Below, one piece after another: positions 22,647-32,074 of a stretch of 64,000 bases of DNA. Position numbers and translations under genes: made by a program. Location of the stretch: positions 97,402 through 161,401 of the forward strand of contig JAGALZ010000035.1 of the NCBI GenBank assembly GCA_017848055.1. Reading direction: 5' to 3'. Every line of letters begins with the position of its first letter. Positions within the stretch are counted from its first letter, which is position 1. The DNA comes from Oscillospiraceae bacterium (GTDB lineage Bacteria; Bacillota; Clostridia; Oscillospirales; Ruminococcaceae). The notes below the pieces were generated by a model, which saw only the letters and a list, made by a program, of their open reading frames with translations, made no database searches and was not told the DNA's origin.

Positions 22647-24284
22647 TTAGCAATACTTTACAATACGGCCTCTTACGATGTCCTCGCCGAGAACGTGGCT
22701 TACCTCCCAGATATCAGGAGCGTTTGCGTGGCCTGTGAGGGCAATTCTGAGCATATTTGTTGTATGAACGATACTTCCCTTATACTGCTCAGGATTGTTC
22801 TTATAATCCTTAGGTCTGAGGGCAAAGCCCATTTCCTCTGTGATTGCTCTAACCTTTTCAAACCAGGCATTTGAATCGTCCTCGTGGTTATAGCTTGCAA
22901 GGTACTTTGTAAAGAAGGTCTTTACAGTTTCCTCGTCACACTCCTGCGGCATTTCATCAAACACCTTAAAGGTTTCGTCGTAGTAGAAGCTCATAAAGTC
23001 GCAAGCCTGTTTCCATGTTTCGATATCCTTACGAGGCTTCTTCGCTGTTCTGCCGACATTGAGAGCTGCAAGTGTACGTTCAGGATACTGTTCAATAAGC
23101 GAAGCGAACTGCTCGTTATACTGCTTGCACCAATCGAGCCAGCTGTCAAAAATCTTCTGTGCAGGCATTGCACCGATAACGTCCTTTGAGATATCACGGA
23201 GCTTATTGAGGTCAACAAGTGCACCTGAAATGTTCATCTTTTCAAGAGTATACGGGAACTCGAGGTAGCTCTTTTCAGGATTTGCAATTCTCCACTCTTC
23301 GAAGTTTGAGTTGAGAAGTGTAAGTAAAAACTCCCATATAGCGTCGGGGCTGATACCCTCCTGCTGGTAGTAAGAAAGTGCAAGCTCGGGGTCCTTTCTC
23401 TTGGAAAGCTTTCTCTTGCCTGTACCCTCAATTTTCATAAGTGTTGCAGTATGACAATATATTGGTGTTTCCCAGCCAAAGGTTGAGAAAAGCTCATAGT
23501 GCATAGGAAGAGAAGAAATCCACTCCTCGCCTCTTATTACGTGTGTAGAACGCATAAGGTGATCGTCAACAACGTGTGCAAAGTGATAGGTTGGAATTCC
23601 GTCACTTTTGAGGAGAACGAAGTCCATATTATTTCTCGGCATTGAAAGCTTGCCACGGATAGCGTCCTCAACATTTATATACTCGTCGGTTTCGGTACCT
23701 GCATATCTTAAGACCCATTCCTTACCCTGGGCGATGTTATCCTTGATTTCATCGAGAGTAAGGCTGCGGCTCTTCTGAGCATACTTGCCATAGATACCCG
23801 GGTTTTCCTTGTTAGCAGTCTGCTGTTCACGGATAGCGTCGATTTCTTCGGCAGTAAGGAAGCATGGGTATGCAAGCTCTCTTTCAACGAGCTGCTTTGC
23901 GAAAACATGGTAGATTTCCTTACGCTGTCTCTGACGATAAGGGCCATAGTTTCCGTTATCGCCATCTGCTACCGCACCCTCGTCAAACTGTACACCGAAA
24001 TAATTCATTGCGTTGATGAGAGTTTCTACTGCGCCATCAACCTCACGCTTATTGTCTGTGTCCTCAATTCTGAGATAGAAAACGCCGTTTGACTGGTGAG
24101 CAATTCTTTCGGCAATAATCGCATTGTAGAGATTTCCGAGGTGAACAAATCCAGTCGGGCTTGGGCCTATTCTGGTAACACAGGCACCCTCAGGGAGATT
24201 TCTCTTTGGAAAACGGCTTTCAAGCTCCTCGGCTGTTGCTGTAACATCAGGAAAAAGAAGCTGTGCAAGTGCTTTATAATCCAT
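22647..24284 (-). CDS. gltX: Glutamyl-tRNA synthetase
   Basis: Charges tRNA-Glu, and possibly tRNA-Gln in bacteria that use GatCAB. The 545 residues show the GluRS signatures: RIGPSPTGFVHLGN near residue 40 (HIGH-equivalent HLGN), the RIEDTD motif, WISSLPMHYELF, and the KMSKS-equivalent KLSKRKDP near 285. A C-terminal all-helical anticodon-binding domain follows. It is somewhat longer than the ~485-residue Bacillus enzyme, as in many Ruminococcaceae. AAAGGA sits 9 nt before the ATG at 24284. Confidence 0.96.
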   Translation of the reverse strand: MDYKALAQLLFPDVTATAEELESRFPKRNLPEGACVTRIGPSPTGFVHLGNLYNAIIAERIAHQSNGVFYLRIEDTDNKREVDGAVETLINAMNYFGVQFDEGAVADGDNGNYGPYRQRQRKEIYHVFAKQLVERELAYPCFLTAEEIDAIREQQTANKENPGIYGKYAQKSRSLTLDEIKDNIAQGKEWVLRYAGTETDEYINVEDAIRGKLSMPRNNMDFVLLKSDGIPTYHFAHVVDDHLMRSTHVIRGEEWISSLPMHYELFSTFGWETPIYCHTATLMKIEGTGKRKLSKRKDPELALSYYQQEGISPDAIWEFLLTLLNSNFEEWRIANPEKSYLEFPYTLEKMNISGALVDLNKLRDISKDVIGAMPAQKIFDSWLDWCKQYNEQFASLIEQYPERTLAALNVGRTAKKPRKDIETWKQACDFMSFYYDETFKVFDEMPQECDEETVKTFFTKYLASYNHEDDSNAWFEKVRAITEEMGFALRPKDYKNNPEQYKGSIVHTTNMLRIALTGHANAPDIWEVSHVLGEDIVRGRIVKYC

Positions 24285-24313
24285 AAAATTCAATCCTTTG
24301 TATAAGTTTAGTT

Positions 24314-24342
24314 ATTATAGATAAAATTTGCATTAACTGTAA
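24314..24342 (-). promoter_or_regulatory. Promoter of gltX-metG
   Basis: Minus strand TTACAG (24337-24342), 17-nt spacer, TATAAT (24314-24319), 30 nt before the gltX start. Confidence 0.75.
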
Positions 24343-24350
24343 AATTTACA

Positions 24351-24383
24351 AAACTGCGGCGGAGAACAAGTCCGTCGCAGTTT
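24351..24383 (-). terminator. Terminator of rpsO-pnp
   Basis: AAACTGCGGCGGA (24351-24363) pairs with TCCGTCGCAGTTT (24371-24383) with one mismatch, then TTTTG on the minus strand, 10 nt after the pnp stop. Confidence 0.82.
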
Positions 24384-24392
24384 ATATATCAA

Positions 24393-26516
24393 TTATTCAG
24401 CGTCAGCAGCTGCCTTCTTTGCAGCGATATCTGCAAGGGCATCCTTTCTGGAAAGGTTAATTCTACCCTGCTGGTCGATTTCCATAACCTTTACTACGAT
24501 TTCGTCGCCGATTGTTACAACGTCCTCTACTTTTTCAACTCTCTTGTTATCGAGCTTTGAAATGTGAACGAGTCCGTCCTTACCTGGAGCGATTTCTACA
24601 AACGCACCGAAGTTCATAAGTCTTACGACCTTACCCTTATAGATTGCACCAATCTCAGGGTCAAAGCCGATTGTGTTGATGATATCGATAGCCTTCTGAG
24701 CCTTTTCAAGGTCAATACCTGAAACAAATACATTACCGTCATCTTCGATATCAATCTTAACTTCACAGTCAGCAGCAATCTTCTGGATTACCTTTCCGCC
24801 TGAACCGATAACTTCTCTGATCTTATCAACAGGTACCTTAGTTGTAAGCATCTTAGGAGCCCACTTGTTAACAGTTGGTCTAGACTCAGGAATAGCCTTG
24901 AGCATAACCTCATCGAGGATATAATCACGAGCCTTATGAGTCTTAGCGAAGGCTTCCTTGATAATATCGTAAGTAAGACCGTCAACCTTGATATCTACCT
25001 GGATAGCAGTGATACCGTTCTTTGTACCGCCAACCTTGAAGTCCATATCGCCGTAGAAGTCTTCAAGGCCCTGGATATCTACCATAGTCATCCAGCTGCC
25101 GTCTTCCTTAGTGATAAGACCGCAGGAGATACCTGCAACAGGAGCCTTGATTGGAACGCCTGCGTCCATAAGTGCGAGTGTTGAACCACAGATAGAGCCC
25201 TGGGATGTAGAACCGTTTGAAGAAAGGACCTCAGAAACCATTCTGATAGCGTATGGGAACTCCTCAACGCTTGGAATTACAGGAACGAGAGCTCTTTCAG
25301 CGAGTGCACCGTGGCCGATTTCACGTCTTCCCGGGCCTCTGGAAGGCTTTGTTTCGCCAACAGAGTAAGATGGGAAGTTGTACTGGTGCATATATCTCTT
25401 TGTTTCTTCCTCGTCGATTCCGTCCATTCTCTGAGCATCGCTTACAGGGCCGAGAGTACAGATTGTCATAACCTGTGTCTGACCTCTTGTAAACATACCC
25501 GAGCCGTGAACTCTTGGGAAGAGACCTACTTCAGCAGCGAGAGGTCTGATTTCATCAATTCCTCTGCCGTCTACACGCTTGCCGTCATAGAGCCAGTTAC
25601 GAACAATCTTCTTCTGGAGCTTGTACATAACCTCGCCGATGATTGTAGGCATATTTTCATACTTTTCTGTGAGTGTATCGAGGACCTCCTGAGTGATAGG
25701 CTCCATTCTTGCGTCACGGATATTCTTATCGTCTGTATCGAGAGCAAACTTAACCTTTTCGCCAACGAGTGCTTCAACCTCGTCCATCATATCGTGGTCA
25801 AGCTCCATAGACTCGAATGTAAACTTTGGCTTGCCGATTTCCTTCTGGATATCAGAGATGAAAGCAACCATCTTCTTGATTTCCTCGTGGCCCTTCATAA
25901 TAGCCTCGAGCATAAGGTCATCAGGGATTTCGTCAGCACCAGCTTCAATCATTACAATCTTTTCAGCAGAGCCTGCAACAGTAAGGTTAAGCTTATTGTT
26001 AGCTCTCTGCTCGAGTGTTGGGTTGAGCACGAGCTCGCCGTCGATATAGCCAACGTTAATGCTTGCAACAGGACCGTTCCACGGAATATCGGAAATGGAA
26101 AGTGCAACAACTGTAGCAATCATACCTGCGATTTCAGGTGAGTTGTCAGGGTCAACAGCAAGGACTGTCATAACAACGCAAACGTCGTTTCTCATATCCT
26201 TAGGGAAAAGCGGTCTGATAGGACGGTCTACGCATCTGGATGCGAGGATTGCCTTATCGGATGCCTTACCTTCTCTCTTGAGGTAGGAGCCAGGAATCTT
26301 ACCAACTGAGTAGAGCTTTTCTTCAAAGTCTACAGAAAGTGGGAAGAAGTCGATTCCCTCTCTTGGCTTCTTGCTTGCGGTAACGTTGCCCATTACGACT
26401 GTTTCACCGTATCTTACGATACAAGAGCCGTTTGCAAGTCCGCACATTTTACCGGTTTCAACTGTAAGCGGTCTGCCTGCATAGGTTGTTTCAAAGGTTC
26501 TGAAATTCTCAAACAT
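24393..26516 (-). CDS. pnp: Polyribonucleotide nucleotidyltransferase (PNPase)
   Basis: Trimeric 3'-5' phosphorolytic exoribonuclease of mRNA decay. The 707 residues contain two RNase PH-like domains (about 10-225 and 300-530) joined by a helical linker, then a KH domain with VIGSGGKVIQKI near 560 and an S1 domain (about 625-695) starting GAIYKGKVVRLMNFGAFVEI. It lies downstream of rpsO in the conserved rpsO-pnp arrangement, with a hairpin between the genes that may set their ratio. Together with the RNase J in the window it covers both directions of RNA decay. Confidence 0.97.
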   Translation of the reverse strand: MFENFRTFETTYAGRPLTVETGKMCGLANGSCIVRYGETVVMGNVTASKKPREGIDFFPLSVDFEEKLYSVGKIPGSYLKREGKASDKAILASRCVDRPIRPLFPKDMRNDVCVVMTVLAVDPDNSPEIAGMIATVVALSISDIPWNGPVASINVGYIDGELVLNPTLEQRANNKLNLTVAGSAEKIVMIEAGADEIPDDLMLEAIMKGHEEIKKMVAFISDIQKEIGKPKFTFESMELDHDMMDEVEALVGEKVKFALDTDDKNIRDARMEPITQEVLDTLTEKYENMPTIIGEVMYKLQKKIVRNWLYDGKRVDGRGIDEIRPLAAEVGLFPRVHGSGMFTRGQTQVMTICTLGPVSDAQRMDGIDEEETKRYMHQYNFPSYSVGETKPSRGPGRREIGHGALAERALVPVIPSVEEFPYAIRMVSEVLSSNGSTSQGSICGSTLALMDAGVPIKAPVAGISCGLITKEDGSWMTMVDIQGLEDFYGDMDFKVGGTKNGITAIQVDIKVDGLTYDIIKEAFAKTHKARDYILDEVMLKAIPESRPTVNKWAPKMLTTKVPVDKIREVIGSGGKVIQKIAADCEVKIDIEDDGNVFVSGIDLEKAQKAIDIINTIGFDPEIGAIYKGKVVRLMNFGAFVEIAPGKDGLVHISKLDNKRVEKVEDVVTIGDEIVVKVMEIDQQGRINLSRKDALADIAAKKAAADAE

Positions 26517-26637
26517 TTTGTATTCCTCCTGATTAAAAAACTTGTTCCGGCAGCAGCTTTAGCAATAAACACGGCATTCAAAATCACTTCAAATGCTCTG
26601 TTTAATGCTAATTACTACTGCTCTTATATACACCAAA

Positions 26638-26669
26638 AGGCAGTCGGCATAGAAATATGCAAACTGCCT
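26638..26669 (-). terminator. Hairpin between rpsO and pnp
   Basis: AGGCAGT (26638-26644)/ACTGCCT (26663-26669) with an inner GCAT/ATGC pairing, followed by TTTTGG on the minus strand. It is probably a partial terminator or processing site, since pnp has no clear promoter of its own in the remaining leader. Confidence 0.7.
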
Positions 26670-26683
26670 CAGTGTAGATGAAA

Positions 26684-26950
26684 TTACTTACGGATACCGA
26701 GCTTAGCAATAATCTCTCTGTATCTGTTGATGTCCTTCTTCATAAGGTAGTTAAGAAGGTTTCTTCTGCGACCGATCATCTTGTAAAGACCTCTTCTGGA
26801 ATGGTGGTCATTCTTGTGCATCTTGAGGTGCTCAGTGAGGTCATTGATTCTCTTGGAGAGAATTGCAATCTGAACCTCAGGGGAACCTGTATCGGTCTCG
26901 TGGTTTCTGTTTGCAGCGATAACTGCATTCTTTTCTTCCTGTCTCATCAT
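26684..26950 (-). CDS. rpsO: 30S ribosomal protein S15
   Basis: Primary 16S rRNA-binding protein of the small-subunit platform. It is 88 residues and almost entirely helical. Diagnostic motifs are [19 protein letters not shown], the [18 protein letters not shown] rRNA-binding segment and [14 protein letters not shown] is 10 nt upstream of the ATG at 26950. The next codon is also ATG and could be used. The transcribed leader of about 120 nt contains GC-rich inverted segments and may hold an S15 autoregulatory element, which cannot be confirmed by eye. Confidence 0.97.
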   Translation of the reverse strand: MMRQEEKNAVIAANRNHETDTGSPEVQIAILSKRINDLTEHLKMHKNDHHSRRGLYKMIGRRRNLLNYLMKKDINRYREIIAKLGIRK

Positions 26951-27084
26951 GGTAATCGTACCTCTTTCATAAATATTTCCCTGAGTCGAAGAAATCGGCA
27001 GGTACAGTCCGAAAAATCGGCGTTTCCCGATATCTGCGAGCTCGGAATTTTTATGCTGTGCTGACATAATCGCACAACAAACAA

Positions 27085-27113
27085 ATTATACCATAACAGT
27101 TCTTAAATGTAAA
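27085..27113 (-). promoter_or_regulatory. Promoter of rpsO-pnp
   Basis: Minus strand TTTACA (27108-27113), 17-nt spacer, TATAAT (27085-27090). The transcript would start about 128 nt before the rpsO ATG. Confidence 0.8.
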
Positions 27114-27136
27114 GTGTGTTCACAATTTATTAAGAA

Positions 27137-27991
27137 TTATATTCCAAGCTTTGTTTTTGCTGCTGTAAGGGTATTTTTCATAAGCATAGCAATAGTCATA
27201 GGGCCTACGCCGCCAGGTACGGGAGTGATGTATCCTGCAACCTTTTCGGCAGTTTCAAATTCAACATCTCCGCAGAGCTTTCCATTATCAAGCCTGTTCA
27301 TACCTACGTCGATAACTACAGCACCTTCCTTAATCATATCGCCCTTGATAAGGTTCGGAACACCTACAGCGGCAACAAGAATATCAGCTCTTCTGCACTG
27401 CTCGGCGAGGTCCTTTGTTCTTGAGTGGCAGATAGTAACAGTACCGCTCTTATGAAGTAAAAGCATAGACATAGGCTTACCTACGATATTACTTCTTCCT
27501 ACAACGACACATTCCTTACCTGAAATCTCAGTACCGGTTGAAGCGATAAGCTCCATTACGCCAGCGGGAGTACATGGAAGGAAGCTGTAGTCCCCTATCA
27601 TAATCTTTCCTACGTTTACAGGGTGGAAAGCGTCAACGTCCTTGTCGGGTGAGATATTGTTGATAACAATTTTCTCATCGAGGTGCTTAGGAAGTGGGAG
27701 CTGCACGAGAATGCCGTTTACCTTATCGTCGTTATTGAGCTTGTCAATGAGTGTGAGGAGCTCTTCCTGGGTTGTTTCCTCAGGGAGTGCATACTCGAAA
27801 GACTCAAAGCCTACAGCTTCGCAAGCCTTCTTCTTATTGTTTACATAAATTCTGGATGCAGGGTTATTACCTACGATTACAACCGCAAGCCCGATTGTAA
27901 CTCCGTACTTTTCCTTAATCTGAGCAGTTTCCTGAGCGATACTTTCCTTAACCTGTGCGGATACAGCCTTTCCGTCGATAATCTTTGCCAT
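27137..27991 (-). CDS. folD: FolD methylenetetrahydrofolate dehydrogenase/cyclohydrolase
   Basis: Bifunctional enzyme interconverting 5,10-methylene-THF, methenyl-THF and 10-formyl-THF. The 284 residues are standard. Motifs are VIVGNNPASRIYVNNKKKACE with the catalytic Lys (about 40-60), QLPLPKHL (about 97), DKDVDAFHP, and the NADP-binding VVGRSNIVGKPMSMLL (about 163-178), ending GGVGPMTIAMLM. Last gene of the M16 pair-lgt-folD operon, 3 nt after lgt. It is functionally connected to the 5-formyl-THF cyclo-ligase elsewhere in the window. Confidence 0.97.
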   Translation of the reverse strand: MAKIIDGKAVSAQVKESIAQETAQIKEKYGVTIGLAVVIVGNNPASRIYVNNKKKACEAVGFESFEYALPEETTQEELLTLIDKLNNDDKVNGILVQLPLPKHLDEKIVINNISPDKDVDAFHPVNVGKIMIGDYSFLPCTPAGVMELIASTGTEISGKECVVVGRSNIVGKPMSMLLLHKSGTVTICHSRTKDLAEQCRRADILVAAVGVPNLIKGDMIKEGAVVIDVGMNRLDNGKLCGDVEFETAEKVAGYITPVPGGVGPMTIAMLMKNTLTAAKTKLGI

Positions 27992-27994
27992 AAT

Positions 27995-29338
27995 TTATTC
28001 CTCCGTCTTTTCATCAGAAGCTTCTTCGGTGGTTGTTTCCTCTGTAGTTGCTTCCTCGATAGTTTCTTCGTTCACTTCATCATCTTCGTCACCAAGGATT
28101 GACTCATATGCCTCTTCCTTCTTTGGAGCAGGCTTTGCCTTCTGAGCCTTTGCATATTCTTTAGCTTTCTTTTCAAGTTCAATTACTTGTTCTTCAAGCT
28201 TCTTTTTACCCTCAGCTCCGTACTTTTCGTCGAACTCCTTCTGAAGTGCCGAGAAGTCATTTCCCTGAGCCTTAGCTTCGCTTATCTTCTTTTTAAGCTC
28301 CTTCTTGTCCTTATTGTACTGGGTATAGAGCTTATAGCCTGCGAGCTGAATCTGTGAATCCTCGGTTGCGTAATAAAGCTTATAGTCGCCTGCTCTCTTT
28401 ACCATACCTCTGAATATTACGATAAGCATAATGGCTACGAGCACGCAGGTTCCTGCGATAAGCTGTGATACACGGATGTTGCCGATATAAAGGCTGTCGG
28501 TTCTGAGACCTTCGATAAAGAATCTTCCGAGTCCGTACCAACCGATATACATAAGGAAAACTTCGCCGTCGAATTTTCTGTGCTTAGAGTAGAAATGCAG
28601 TGCGATAAAACCGATAAGGCACCAGAGCGATTCATACAAAAAGCAAGGGTGCACCGGCATATAGTAATTTAAAATCTCGCCGGACTTGATTGCATACTCA
28701 TCACCGATATCAACAAGGTAGGATATTGTAGAATTACTCATCATACCCCATGGAAGGTCGGTATTTGTACCGAATGCTTCCTGGTTAAAGAAGTTGCCCC
28801 ATCTACCGATACACTGACCGATAAGGAAACATGGTGCAGCTACGTCGAGTGCAGTAGTGAGCTTGAGTCTTTTAATCTTTACTATAAGTCCGCCGACGAC
28901 CACGGCTCCTATCAGGCCGCCGTATATGGCAAGTCCGCCGTTTCTTGTATCAAAGAAATCCTTAATACCGATTCCAACGTCATTAAAGAGCACGTAATAC
29001 AGTCTTGCTCCAAAAAGTGCTGCGATAAAGCCACCGATTATAGCGTCGGTCATTTTATCCGGGTCGAGTCCGTACGGAACCATCTTGCGGTATCCATAGA
29101 GAAGTGCGAGAAGCAGACCGAGAGCGATTAAAAATCCATACCAGTAAATTGTAAAGTTAATTCCCGGGATTGTAATAAACGCTCTGTCTATCGAGATGCC
29201 CGAGTTGAAGATGTTTTCGGAATCGCCGAAAAACGGAAAGAACACCTTATCGGGGTTATCCTTGATTACGCCGACGGTTTCCTTGCTGACTTCTTTTGCG
29301 AGCATCAATGAGTTTGTTAAGAATGCTGTTGCTGTCAT
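27995..29338 (-). CDS. lgt: Prolipoprotein diacylglyceryl transferase with long charged tail
   Basis: Transfers diacylglycerol to the lipobox Cys of prolipoproteins. About residues 50-330 form the multi-helix membrane core with the Lgt signature GRWGNFFNQEAFG (about 180-192) and HPCFLYESLW. The protein is 447 residues against the usual 260-300. It has a ~50-residue N-terminal extension and a C-terminal tail of about 120 residues, first Lys/Glu coiled-coil-like (about 345-400), then almost purely Glu/Thr. It could lipidate substrates such as the mannanase in this window. It sits between the M16 pair and folD. Confidence 0.93.
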   Translation of the reverse strand: MTATAFLTNSLMLAKEVSKETVGVIKDNPDKVFFPFFGDSENIFNSGISIDRAFITIPGINFTIYWYGFLIALGLLLALLYGYRKMVPYGLDPDKMTDAIIGGFIAALFGARLYYVLFNDVGIGIKDFFDTRNGGLAIYGGLIGAVVVGGLIVKIKRLKLTTALDVAAPCFLIGQCIGRWGNFFNQEAFGTNTDLPWGMMSNSTISYLVDIGDEYAIKSGEILNYYMPVHPCFLYESLWCLIGFIALHFYSKHRKFDGEVFLMYIGWYGLGRFFIEGLRTDSLYIGNIRVSQLIAGTCVLVAIMLIVIFRGMVKRAGDYKLYYATEDSQIQLAGYKLYTQYNKDKKELKKKISEAKAQGNDFSALQKEFDEKYGAEGKKKLEEQVIELEKKAKEYAKAQKAKPAPKKEEAYESILGDEDDEVNEETIEEATTEETTTEEASDEKTEE

Positions 29339-29356
29339 AGTGTCACAATAACGCTT

Positions 29357-30658
29357 TTATGCGTCATTCTCTCCTTTCTGCTTTGGTACAATTATTGAAA
29401 TTGCAGATTTTGATTTATCAAAGAACTCCCAGAGTCCTTGTGTAACGTCCTCAAAAGTAATTTCGGACAGTATCTTTTGGATATCAAATGCACTGATACC
29501 GACAAAATGAGAATTGAGAAGATACTCAGCACAAGCAGTTACGCTGTCATAGCTCTTCACAAGATAACCATACATTCCCTTTTTGATTATCTCAAACTCT
29601 TCTCTATCGAGTCCTTCAACTTTGAGTCTTTCGATTTCAGCGTCTATTCTTTCTCTTACTACTCTCGGATATTTTGATTCGCCTGTAAAAATGATGCTGA
29701 AATTATATCCTGCAAAAAATGCTTCAAATTCAAACGATGAATTTATGAGCCCCTCGTTCGTAAGGTCATTATAGAGCTTTGATGTGGTTCCTGCTACAAG
29801 TTTCAAGAGAATTGTTGCAGTATGCTCCTTCTTGAGAAGCTCATAACCTGTACACGGCTTGCACTTATATCCTAAATTGAATATCGGAACACCGACATTG
29901 AATTCCTCAATGTGCTCGGATTGTGCGACGTTTTCCGGCTCATCAATCTGAGGAATCTCAAGCTTTATATCAGCAGAAGGAATAAGCTCCTCGTCACAGA
30001 TTTTCAGAACTTCGTCGACATCAAGATTTCCTGCAATCGCAAGACACATATTATTGAGATTATAAAATGCGTTATAGCACTTATACAAAAGCTCAGGAGT
30101 AATCTTAGCTATTGACTCGACAGTACCTGCGATATCAATCTTTATCGGATGATTTACGTAAAGGCAGGAAAGCAGGTTATAGAAGGATTTTCTGTCGGGA
30201 TTATCAAGTCCCATTTTAATTTCCTGCCCTATAATCCCCTGCTCCTTGGCTACTGACTGCTCTGTGAAATACGGCTTTTGTACGAAAGAAAGAAGTATTC
30301 TCAGCGACTGTGCATAGTTTTCGGTACAGGAAAAAAGGTAGGTTGTTTCATCAAACGAGGTATATGCATTTCCGCTTGCACCTGTTTTTGCATAAAGCTC
30401 AAACACGTCGCAATCTTCATTTTCAAAGAGCTTATGTTCAAGAAAATGCGCAATACCTTCGGGGACTTCCACGTAGTCATCGTCATCTACGGTTCTGAAC
30501 TTATTATTTACTGAACCATACCTGGTTGAAAAAAGTGCTTCAGTTGTTGTAAAGCCTTCTTTTTTCCAGATAAGGATAGTAAGACCGCTCGGATGCTTTA
30601 CATGAACATAGCTGTCGCCGTTATTTTCATTGACGACAATTTTTCTATCATAGGTCAT
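29357..30658 (-). CDS. yfmH: M16 family metalloprotease, catalytic-type (YfmH-like)
   Basis: A zinc protease of the pitrilysin/M16 family, 433 residues, with two M16 halves. The inverted zinc motif HXXEH is intact as HFLEHKLFEN near residue 70, with the downstream Glu in the following 80 residues. In Bacillus, YfmF and YfmH are an adjacent pair implicated in elongation factor P modification. Here the partner begins immediately upstream, 3 nt away, so the two probably form a heterodimer with this as the catalytic subunit. Confidence 0.85.
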   Translation of the reverse strand: MTYDRKIVVNENNGDSYVHVKHPSGLTILIWKKEGFTTTEALFSTRYGSVNNKFRTVDDDDYVEVPEGIAHFLEHKLFENEDCDVFELYAKTGASGNAYTSFDETTYLFSCTENYAQSLRILLSFVQKPYFTEQSVAKEQGIIGQEIKMGLDNPDRKSFYNLLSCLYVNHPIKIDIAGTVESIAKITPELLYKCYNAFYNLNNMCLAIAGNLDVDEVLKICDEELIPSADIKLEIPQIDEPENVAQSEHIEEFNVGVPIFNLGYKCKPCTGYELLKKEHTATILLKLVAGTTSKLYNDLTNEGLINSSFEFEAFFAGYNFSIIFTGESKYPRVVRERIDAEIERLKVEGLDREEFEIIKKGMYGYLVKSYDSVTACAEYLLNSHFVGISAFDIQKILSEITFEDVTQGLWEFFDKSKSAISIIVPKQKGENDA

Positions 30659-30661
30659 TTA

Positions 30662-31939
30662 TCAGTTTCCTTTCGGCTGACTGTCCGGAGTCAGCATAAA
30701 TACTGTATCAAGCTTATAACTCTTTGCACACCTGATGACATCTTCTCTGGTTATACCCATAAAGATATCAATTACTTCGTCCGGTGTATAGCAGGTGCCT
30801 CTTGACTGCTGGACATCATACCAGATACAAAGCGATGAAATGCTGTCATAATTTGAACGGAACGCACCGGTAATCATAAGCTTTGTCTGATAAAGCTCTT
30901 CATCAGTAAAATCTCCGTCAGAAAGATAAGAAAGCTGTCGGTTGATTTCATCGATTGCCTTATCGCAATTTGCTTTATCAATTCCGGCATCGACCAGCAT
31001 TGTGCTTTTATACTCCTTGAGATACGAACTACATGAATAGCAAAGCTGGAGCTTTTCTCTTACGTTCATAAAAAGACGTGATGTAGGTGTTCCGCCGAAC
31101 ATAGCACAGAACAGCTTGTCAACATAAACGTTTCCCGAACCGCCCTTATATGCAAGGGACAGTCTTGTCTGCGAAACATCGCTGTGCTTTTCTACAAAAC
31201 GCACTTCCTTTTTACAAGGGCTCGGAACGTAGTATTTAATCTCTTCTTTTTTAGGTCTGGGAAAAGAAGCAAAAGCATCAGACAGAAGCTGAGCAGCTTC
31301 ATCGATGCCGTTTCCACCGACCATAAGCTTGATTTCAGCATTTTTCAGCGTATCAACATAGCAGTCATAGACCTGCTCATTCGTCAGCGCCATTGCCGTT
31401 TCCTTAGTGCCATAAAACCACACACTCGAAGGCTCTCCTTCAAAGATAATCTCATTGGCAAGCATTGCGGCATAGCCACGCTTATTATTGATTTCGCTGT
31501 CAATGGTATCAAGTAAATCCTGCTTGATTATTTCAAACTCTTTATCGTCAAATCTGCCGTTTTCGCAATCCGGATTAAATATACACTCGAGAAGCAGCTT
31601 AACCGCTTCTGCAGTAACGTCTTCTCCGTCATACGCATGCTTATCGTTTATACATCTGACAGTAATAGTTGTAACATAGTTATCACCTACGACAGATGTT
31701 GAACCACTAAGTGTTGCGTTATAAAGCGACAGAAGCTTTCTGTTAAGAAGTGCTCTTGTCGGATACTTTCTGCAGTGGGCTGTCAGTATATTCGGAACAA
31801 ACGCTCTTGCAGAGGCATCCTCTCCCGTAAACGAGGATATAAATCTAACGCTTGCGATATTTGTATTGAACTTCGGGTCCTTTACAACATTGAGGGACAC
31901 ACCATCGGTAATAATTTTAGTTTCAAAATCTATTTTCAA
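30662..31939 (-). CDS. yfmF: M16 family protein, non-catalytic partner (YfmF-like)
   Basis: A 425-residue M16 fold protein lacking the HXXEH zinc motif. The corresponding position reads TAHCR, so it is predicted inactive and to act as partner of the adjacent YfmH-like protease. The C-terminal M16 half has the GGTPTSRLFMNVREKLQLCYSC signature (about 278-300). The start is a TTG at 31939 with GAGGAG 6 nt upstream. It is the first gene of the four-gene operon with yfmH, lgt and folD. Confidence 0.82.
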   Translation of the reverse strand: MKIDFETKIITDGVSLNVVKDPKFNTNIASVRFISSFTGEDASARAFVPNILTAHCRKYPTRALLNRKLLSLYNATLSGSTSVVGDNYVTTITVRCINDKHAYDGEDVTAEAVKLLLECIFNPDCENGRFDDKEFEIIKQDLLDTIDSEINNKRGYAAMLANEIIFEGEPSSVWFYGTKETAMALTNEQVYDCYVDTLKNAEIKLMVGGNGIDEAAQLLSDAFASFPRPKKEEIKYYVPSPCKKEVRFVEKHSDVSQTRLSLAYKGGSGNVYVDKLFCAMFGGTPTSRLFMNVREKLQLCYSCSSYLKEYKSTMLVDAGIDKANCDKAIDEINRQLSYLSDGDFTDEELYQTKLMITGAFRSNYDSISSLCIWYDVQQSRGTCYTPDEVIDIFMGITREDVIRCAKSYKLDTVFMLTPDSQPKGN

Positions 31940-31975
31940 TGCTTTCTCCTCACTCTAAAAATATACAGTATTTTT

Positions 31976-32004
31976 ATTATATCACAGCCGAATAAATTTT
32001 TCCA
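31976..32004 (-). promoter_or_regulatory. Promoter of the yfmF-yfmH-lgt-folD operon
   Basis: Minus strand -35 TGGAAA (31999-32004), 17-nt spacer, perfect TATAAT (31976-31981), 36 nt before the TTG start. Confidence 0.7.
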
Positions 32005-32044
32005 TAGTTTTTGATAAACTTTCTTCGTTTTTTCACTTTATAAA

Positions 32045-32071
32045 AAATGCCCGAGTATTTCTCAGGCATTT
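32045..32071 (-). terminator. Terminator of nrdD-nrdG
   Basis: AAATGCCCGAG (32045-32055) pairs with CTCAGGCATTT (32061-32071) with one mismatch, then TTTT on the minus strand, just past the nrdG stop. Confidence 0.85.
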
Positions 32072-32074
32072 TAA

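Noticed and set aside
25311..26141. 276-codon plus-strand frame antisense to pnp
   Set aside because: Typical shadow of a strongly codon-biased gene; no ribosome site and no protein-like pattern.
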